Assembly (NCBI GenBank): GCA_934645275.1
Contig: CAKUDW010000063.1
Location: forward strand, 1-9,367
Reading direction: 5' to 3'
From: an uncultured Clostridia bacterium
GTDB lineage: Bacteria; Bacillota_A; Clostridia; Christensenellales; Aristaeellaceae
DNA: 9,367 bases
The notes beneath the pieces were generated by a model. It did no database searches. It saw only the letters and a program-made list of their open reading frames with translations, and was not told where the DNA came from. Made by a program: the position numbers and the translations under genes. Shown piece after piece: positions 6,683-9,367 of the stretch. The number at the start of each line of letters is the position of its first letter. Within the stretch, counting starts at the first letter, position 1.

Positions 6683-7315
6683 TCATTCGGCAATGCTGCG
6701 TATCTGTTGCAGATCCCCGCTGCACAGCGCGCCCATATTCTGGAATATCTTTTCCGCATCCCAATCCCACCATTTGAGGGCGAGCAGATACGCAGTCAGC
6801 GCGTCGTCGAAACGCCTGCGAATCACTCTGCAGGGGTTGCCGCCGGCAATGCAGTAGGGTGGAATATCCTTCGTGACGACGGAATTCGCACCGATAATCG
6901 CGCCGTCGCCGATATGTACGCCCGGCAGCACGGTGACGTTCTGGCCGATCCACACATCGTTTCCAACGACGGTGTCGCCCTTGAAGGGCAAATCGCCGAG
7001 GTCTGGCGCGAAGGCTTCCCAGCCTCCGCCCATGATGTTGAACGGGTAGGTCGTTACGCTGTTCATCCGGTGATTCGCGCCGTTCATGATGAATTCCACG
7101 CCGCGCGCGATGGCGCAGAATTTGCCGATAATCAGCCTGTCGCCGAGAAATTCGTAGTGGTGCGTCACGTGGTCCTCGAAATGCTCCGCACCGTTGGGAT
7201 CGTCGTAATAGCTGTATTCACCGACGATGATGTTTGGCCGTGAGACGACGTTTCGTATGAATACCAGCTGGGAGATATTTGGATTTGGATGGATGCTGTC
7301 CGGATTCGGTCCCAT
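6683..7315 (-). CDS. Vat-type streptogramin A / xenobiotic acetyltransferase homologue
   Basis: This 210-residue left-handed beta-helix (hexapeptide repeat) acyltransferase belongs to the Vat/CatB xenobiotic group. Its closest recognisable relatives are the Vat enzymes, which O-acetylate streptogramin A antibiotics such as virginiamycin M with acetyl-CoA. Shared features are the MGPNP start, VGEYSYYD (31-38), [17 protein letters not shown] with catalytic-type His82 (the Vat(D) number), TYPFN, GNDVWIG, the hexapeptide run [22 protein letters not shown], and a C-terminal KWWDW helix. The ATG at 7315 has GGAGG eight bases upstream and gives the family's exact N-terminus; the frame stays open further upstream but lacks a site. 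It has its own extended -10 promoter and a roughly 105-base structured leader. No sign of mobility flanks it. Actual resistance activity is not shown by sequence; it may act on another acceptor. Confidence 0.9.
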   Translation of the reverse strand: MGPNPDSIHPNPNISQLVFIRNVVSRPNIIVGEYSYYDDPNGAEHFEDHVTHHYEFLGDRLIIGKFCAIARGVEFIMNGANHRMNSVTTYPFNIMGGGWEAFAPDLGDLPFKGDTVVGNDVWIGQNVTVLPGVHIGDGAIIGANSVVTKDIPPYCIAGGNPCRVIRRRFDDALTAYLLALKWWDWDAEKIFQNMGALCSGDLQQIRSIAE

Positions 7316-7365
7316 TGTGCGTTCCTCCCGATGCGTGGATTGATATGAATTCATGAATGTGATTT

Positions 7366-7409
7366 GCAGACGAAACGCCTGCGGCTTTTCGCCGTTCCGG
7401 AGAACGACG
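7366..7409 (-). promoter_or_regulatory. Structured leader of the Vat-like gene
   Basis: Within the predicted 5' leader the - strand transcript can form an 8-bp stem (7390-7397 with 7402-7409, one G.U, loop of four). Downstream, two mutually exclusive hairpins are possible: one from 7391 to 7371, with 5-bp and 3-bp stem segments split by one mismatch, and one from 7382 to 7366, a 7-bp stem with a UUU loop. No T-run terminator and no leader peptide with its own ribosome binding site is visible. Regulation by refolding is therefore only a possibility. Confidence 0.35.
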
Positions 7410-7426
7410 GGGGCGCTTTCCCAATT

Positions 7427-7455
7427 ATTATAGCACATTGCCGCACTTTCAGAAA
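7427..7455 (-). promoter_or_regulatory. Extended -10 promoter of the Vat-like gene
   Basis: The - strand shows TGC-TATAAT, a consensus -10 (7427-7432) with a TGN extension, and a weak -35 (TTTCTG, 7450-7455) at 17 bp. A short perfect inverted repeat, CTTTC-A-GAAAG (7446-7456), covers the -35 position and could bind a regulator. The predicted start is near 7420. Confidence 0.6.
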
Positions 7456-7481
7456 GCTTGATGTGAATAAACATAAAACAC

Positions 7482-7531
7482 GAACATTGTTCTGGGTATA
7501 TGCGATGCTAATTCGTTATTTTTGCGATAAC
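7482..7531. promoter_or_regulatory. Inverted repeats in the divergent promoter region
   Basis: Between the two divergent promoters lie GAAC-ATT-GTTC (7482-7492) and GTTAT-N7-ATAAC (7515-7531). The second ends 14 bases upstream of the -35 of the secreted-protein gene. Either could be an operator. Both arms are short, so chance occurrence is possible. Confidence 0.3.
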
Positions 7532-7545
7532 AAGGCGGAATGTGG

Positions 7546-7574
7546 TTGACTTTACCGGCGTTTTGTGAGAGAAT
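7546..7574 (+). promoter_or_regulatory. Promoter of the secreted-protein gene
   Basis: TTGACT (7546-7551) is a five-of-six match to the -35. It stands 17 bp from GAGAAT (7569-7574), which is preceded by TGA as an extended -10 element. A start near 7581 would give a leader of about 40 bases. ACAAT-TT-ATTGT (7596-7607) directly precedes the AAGGAG site (7608-7613) and could form a weak hairpin or operator there. Confidence 0.65.
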
Positions 7575-7620
7575 ACGAACGAAGCCGATAAACGGACAAT
7601 TTATTGTAAGGAGAAACGAC

Positions 7621-8850
7621 ATGAAAAAGGTATTGGTTGCGCTCTGTCTGGTTCTTTCGCTCTGTGTTGTCATGTCCTGTGCCGCGCTGGCGGACGCTCG
7701 CGAGGCCGAATATCTGAACGTGAAGTATGGCATTGCTGATTTCGGCGCCCAGGCTGATCTGGAAAGCTTTAACGCCGCGCTGGAAGCGTTGGGTGTGGAG
7801 CCGGTCGAAGCCGAAACCCTGACGCTGGCGGATGCAACCGTCGCGGCCGTGCGCCTGGCGGGCATGGAAGAACTGGCGCTTTCCTATATCCACGATGATG
7901 CGCCGCAGAAGGCGGCTGAAGTGTTGGCGGCTGAAAACGTTTCCGTGGCGGACGAGTACGCGCCTTACGTGGCTTGCGCGCTCGACCTCGACCTGGTAGA
8001 CGATGATGCTGACTTTGCCGCTGCGCCCTCTGGTGAAGTTGCGGATGAGATGCTCTATCGTGCGGCGGAAATCGCCGGTAAGGCGCGTCGCTATGTCGGC
8101 CGCGTGGATGACGACGACATCCTGCCGCGTCTGAACACCGTGCTTAGCACCATGATTATCTTCGATAATGAGAAGCTCTCCGATTTGGGCTCTGAAATCG
8201 TGCTCAGCGGCGCTGCAACCGGCTATAACCTGAAGTACGATGGTTACGATGCAAATTTCCTGCCGGAATACACGCTGAAGTATGGTCACAGCGATCTTCG
8301 CCATGCGCTGCAGCTGGTGGCGCTGCTCGATAGCGAAGGCTTTGACGCCTACATTCAGATTGAACCGAAGGTATCCGTTTACGAATACATGATCGAGTGG
8401 GGCGAACCCGGTGAACCTACGTCCACCTATGCGGTGCGTCAGGTGTCCGACGATCGCTATCTGGCCTATGCAGCCGAATACGACATGCTCCTCGAGTTCG
8501 ATACCGTGGAGGAGAAGGAAGCCTTCCACGCGTTGGTGGAAACTTATGCCAAGCGCTATGACGATTCCTACGACGCCGACGGCAACCTGACCGAAAAGCT
8601 CATCACGGGCGCCTGGTGGCAGCCGCTGTACAGCTCTACCACGGTGATGCAGAACGATGAATTCGCGGAGATGGTAGACAACGTGGTACGCTTCGACGGT
8701 TATTCTATCCATCCGTTCTCGCTGCCCGAAGGCACGGACGCCGTAGCTGCGGTCGTGGCCGACAAGGAGCCCGAACTGAGCGTGGAACCGCAGACCATCT
8801 ATGTAAATCCTGCCTTCTATCGCTACACGCTGGGGACGGATCATCAGTAA
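7621..8850 (+). CDS. Secreted acidic protein of unknown function
   Basis: I do not recognise the family of this 409-residue protein. It begins with a clear signal peptide: MKK, a hydrophobic core, then SCAALADA, with likely cleavage near residue 26. A cysteine lies in the core, but VMSC is a poor lipobox, so plain secretion is more likely. The mature protein is rich in Asp, Glu and Ala. Residues about 60-155 loosely resemble degenerate S-layer-homology repeats (LTLADATVAAVRLAG, then PYVACALDLDLV). The rest is a mixed alpha/beta region; residues 219-245 (KYGHSDLRHALQLVALLDSEG) faintly recall transglutaminase-like folds, but I see no catalytic Cys. Both resemblances are weak. ATG 7621 has AAGGAG seven bases upstream, and the frame's earlier ATG at 7540 would precede the promoter. 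The gene stands alone with its own promoter and terminator. Confidence 0.85.
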   Translation: MKKVLVALCLVLSLCVVMSCAALADAREAEYLNVKYGIADFGAQADLESFNAALEALGVEPVEAETLTLADATVAAVRLAGMEELALSYIHDDAPQKAAEVLAAENVSVADEYAPYVACALDLDLVDDDADFAAAPSGEVADEMLYRAAEIAGKARRYVGRVDDDDILPRLNTVLSTMIIFDNEKLSDLGSEIVLSGAATGYNLKYDGYDANFLPEYTLKYGHSDLRHALQLVALLDSEGFDAYIQIEPKVSVYEYMIEWGEPGEPTSTYAVRQVSDDRYLAYAAEYDMLLEFDTVEEKEAFHALVETYAKRYDDSYDADGNLTEKLITGAWWQPLYSSTTVMQNDEFAEMVDNVVRFDGYSIHPFSLPEGTDAVAAVVADKEPELSVEPQTIYVNPAFYRYTLGTDHQ

Positions 8851-8865
8851 TATTCAAACATGTTC

Positions 8866-8901
8866 GAAGCGGCAGTCCCGTATAATTGGGACTGCCGCTT
8901 C
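8866..8901 (+). terminator. Perfect 14-bp terminator hairpin shared by convergent genes
   Basis: The arms at 8866-8879 and 8888-8901 pair perfectly around an eight-base loop, 15 bases after the stop of the secreted-protein gene. AGTTTGTTG follows, a modest T-rich tail. Because the stem is perfect it can also serve the converging DJ-1-like gene, whose stop lies at 8954. A small ATTGGA-GCG-TCCAAT hairpin (8921-8935) adds to that side. Confidence 0.75.
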
Positions 8902-8953
8902 AGTTTGTTGATAAATGTGAATTGGAGCGTCCAATAAGTGGAATCTGACGCGT

Positions 8954-9367
8954 TTATTGCAAGCTTCGCATCATGGCAAAAAAATGGTCGGGATTTCCAG
9001 TGCTGAAATAAGCGTACCAGGCTTCGAGCGTGTCCGGCCGGAATACGTTAAGGCGCGCAAGTATCTGCCTTGTCCACATAAGGCTTCCCGTAGCTGAAGC
9101 GGTGATCAGATTGCCGTCGGCAACAGATGGACGCTCTATATAGAATTTCGCGCCCATGTAGCCCGGCGCGGCCATTTCAAGATAACCCGGCCCGTTGCTG
9201 GTATGTGCCCGCGCGTTCAGCAGACCGCGGCTTGCGAGCGCTGCCGTTGCGCCGCAGATCGCGCAGACCGTTGCGCCGGCGCCTAGCAGCGCGGCGGCCC
9301 GGTCAAGAATGGCCGCATGATTCGTTTCCTGCCATGTGTTTGCGCCGGGCAGCAGTAGTACGCTGTT
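8954..9367 (-). CDS. DJ-1/PfpI-family protein (5' end outside window)
   Basis: The last 137 residues of a class I glutamine amidotransferase-like DJ-1/PfpI protein are present; the frame is open to the window edge. LLLPGANTW lies near the left edge of the fragment. AICGAT, the nucleophile elbow, carries its cysteine at fragment residue 38 (codon 9254-9256). ADGNLITASATGS is the usual DNLITA-type segment before the C-terminal helices. About 60 N-terminal residues, including the conserved acidic partner of the cysteine, are expected beyond 9367. Family members include glyoxalase/deglycase-like and chaperone-like enzymes, isonitrile hydratases and uncharacterised amidase-like proteins; nothing here decides between them. 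The gene converges on the secreted-protein gene across a shared hairpin. Confidence 0.88.
   Translation of the reverse strand, partial: NSVLLLPGANTWQETNHAAILDRAAALLGAGATVCAICGATAALASRGLLNARAHTSNGPGYLEMAAPGYMGAKFYIERPSVADGNLITASATGSLMWTRQILARLNVFRPDTLEAWYAYFSTGNPDHFFAMMRSLQ

Noticed and set aside
7482..7492. Possible LexA/SOS box (GAAC...GTTC)
   Set aside because: The Gram-positive SOS box needs four bases between the GAAC and GTTC arms; here there are three.
7660..7690. Lipoprotein signal in the secreted protein
   Set aside because: The residues before the cysteine are VMS, with Met where a lipobox rarely has it, and an ordinary cleavage site ALADA follows.
7552..8844. 430-codon open frame on the - strand opposite the secreted-protein gene
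   Set aside because: The + strand gene has a signal peptide, promoter, ribosome binding site and terminator. The antisense frame is His/Arg/Ile-rich shadow sequence.
8853..8868. Near-palindrome around AACATGTT before the terminator, also SOS-box-like
   Set aside because: The half-site spacing is wrong, two positions mismatch, and it lies downstream of a gene rather than at a promoter.

Overview
The window looks like a chromosomal stretch from a moderately GC-rich Gram-positive bacterium of the Bacillota, probably class Clostridia. The grounds are strong AGGAG-type ribosome binding sites, extended -10 promoters, a VanW-family membrane protein, a CapA-like secreted phosphoesterase and a Vat-type acetyltransferase. 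This placement is inference from gene families and signals, not a database match. I see no phage, IS, integrase, tRNA, rRNA or CRISPR signal.

Layout. Positions 1-62 hold the probable 3' tail of an upstream gene, closed by a GC-rich hairpin (88-113). A + strand pair follows: a secreted CapA/PGA_cap protein (264-1370) and glutaminyl-tRNA synthetase glnS (1411-3123), 40 bases apart. The 186-base gap 3124-3309 separates convergent genes and is packed with hairpins that act as terminators for both strands. Next is a - strand unit read from 6442 down to 3310: a VanW-family membrane protein, a RidA deaminase (29-base gap) and a divergent PRPP synthase (62-base gap), probably one operon from an extended -10 promoter near 6562-6590. 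Upstream of it, on the same strand with its own promoter, is a Vat-like streptogramin acetyltransferase homologue (6683-7315). It is transcribed divergently from a secreted acidic protein of unknown function (7621-8850). That gene ends in a perfect 14-bp hairpin, which it shares with a converging partial DJ-1/PfpI-family gene (8954-9367, 5' end outside the window).

How the genes relate. Most are housekeeping or cell-envelope functions: translation (glnS), nucleotide precursor supply (prs), metabolite damage control (ridA, DJ-1-like) and envelope or surface proteins (CapA-like, VanW, the secreted protein). No dedicated defence or biosynthetic system is evident. The points most worth a second look are the Vat homologue and its structured leader, the altered PRPP-binding loop in the PRPP synthase and its pairing with ridA, the unrecognised secreted protein, and the inverted repeats in the divergent promoter region.
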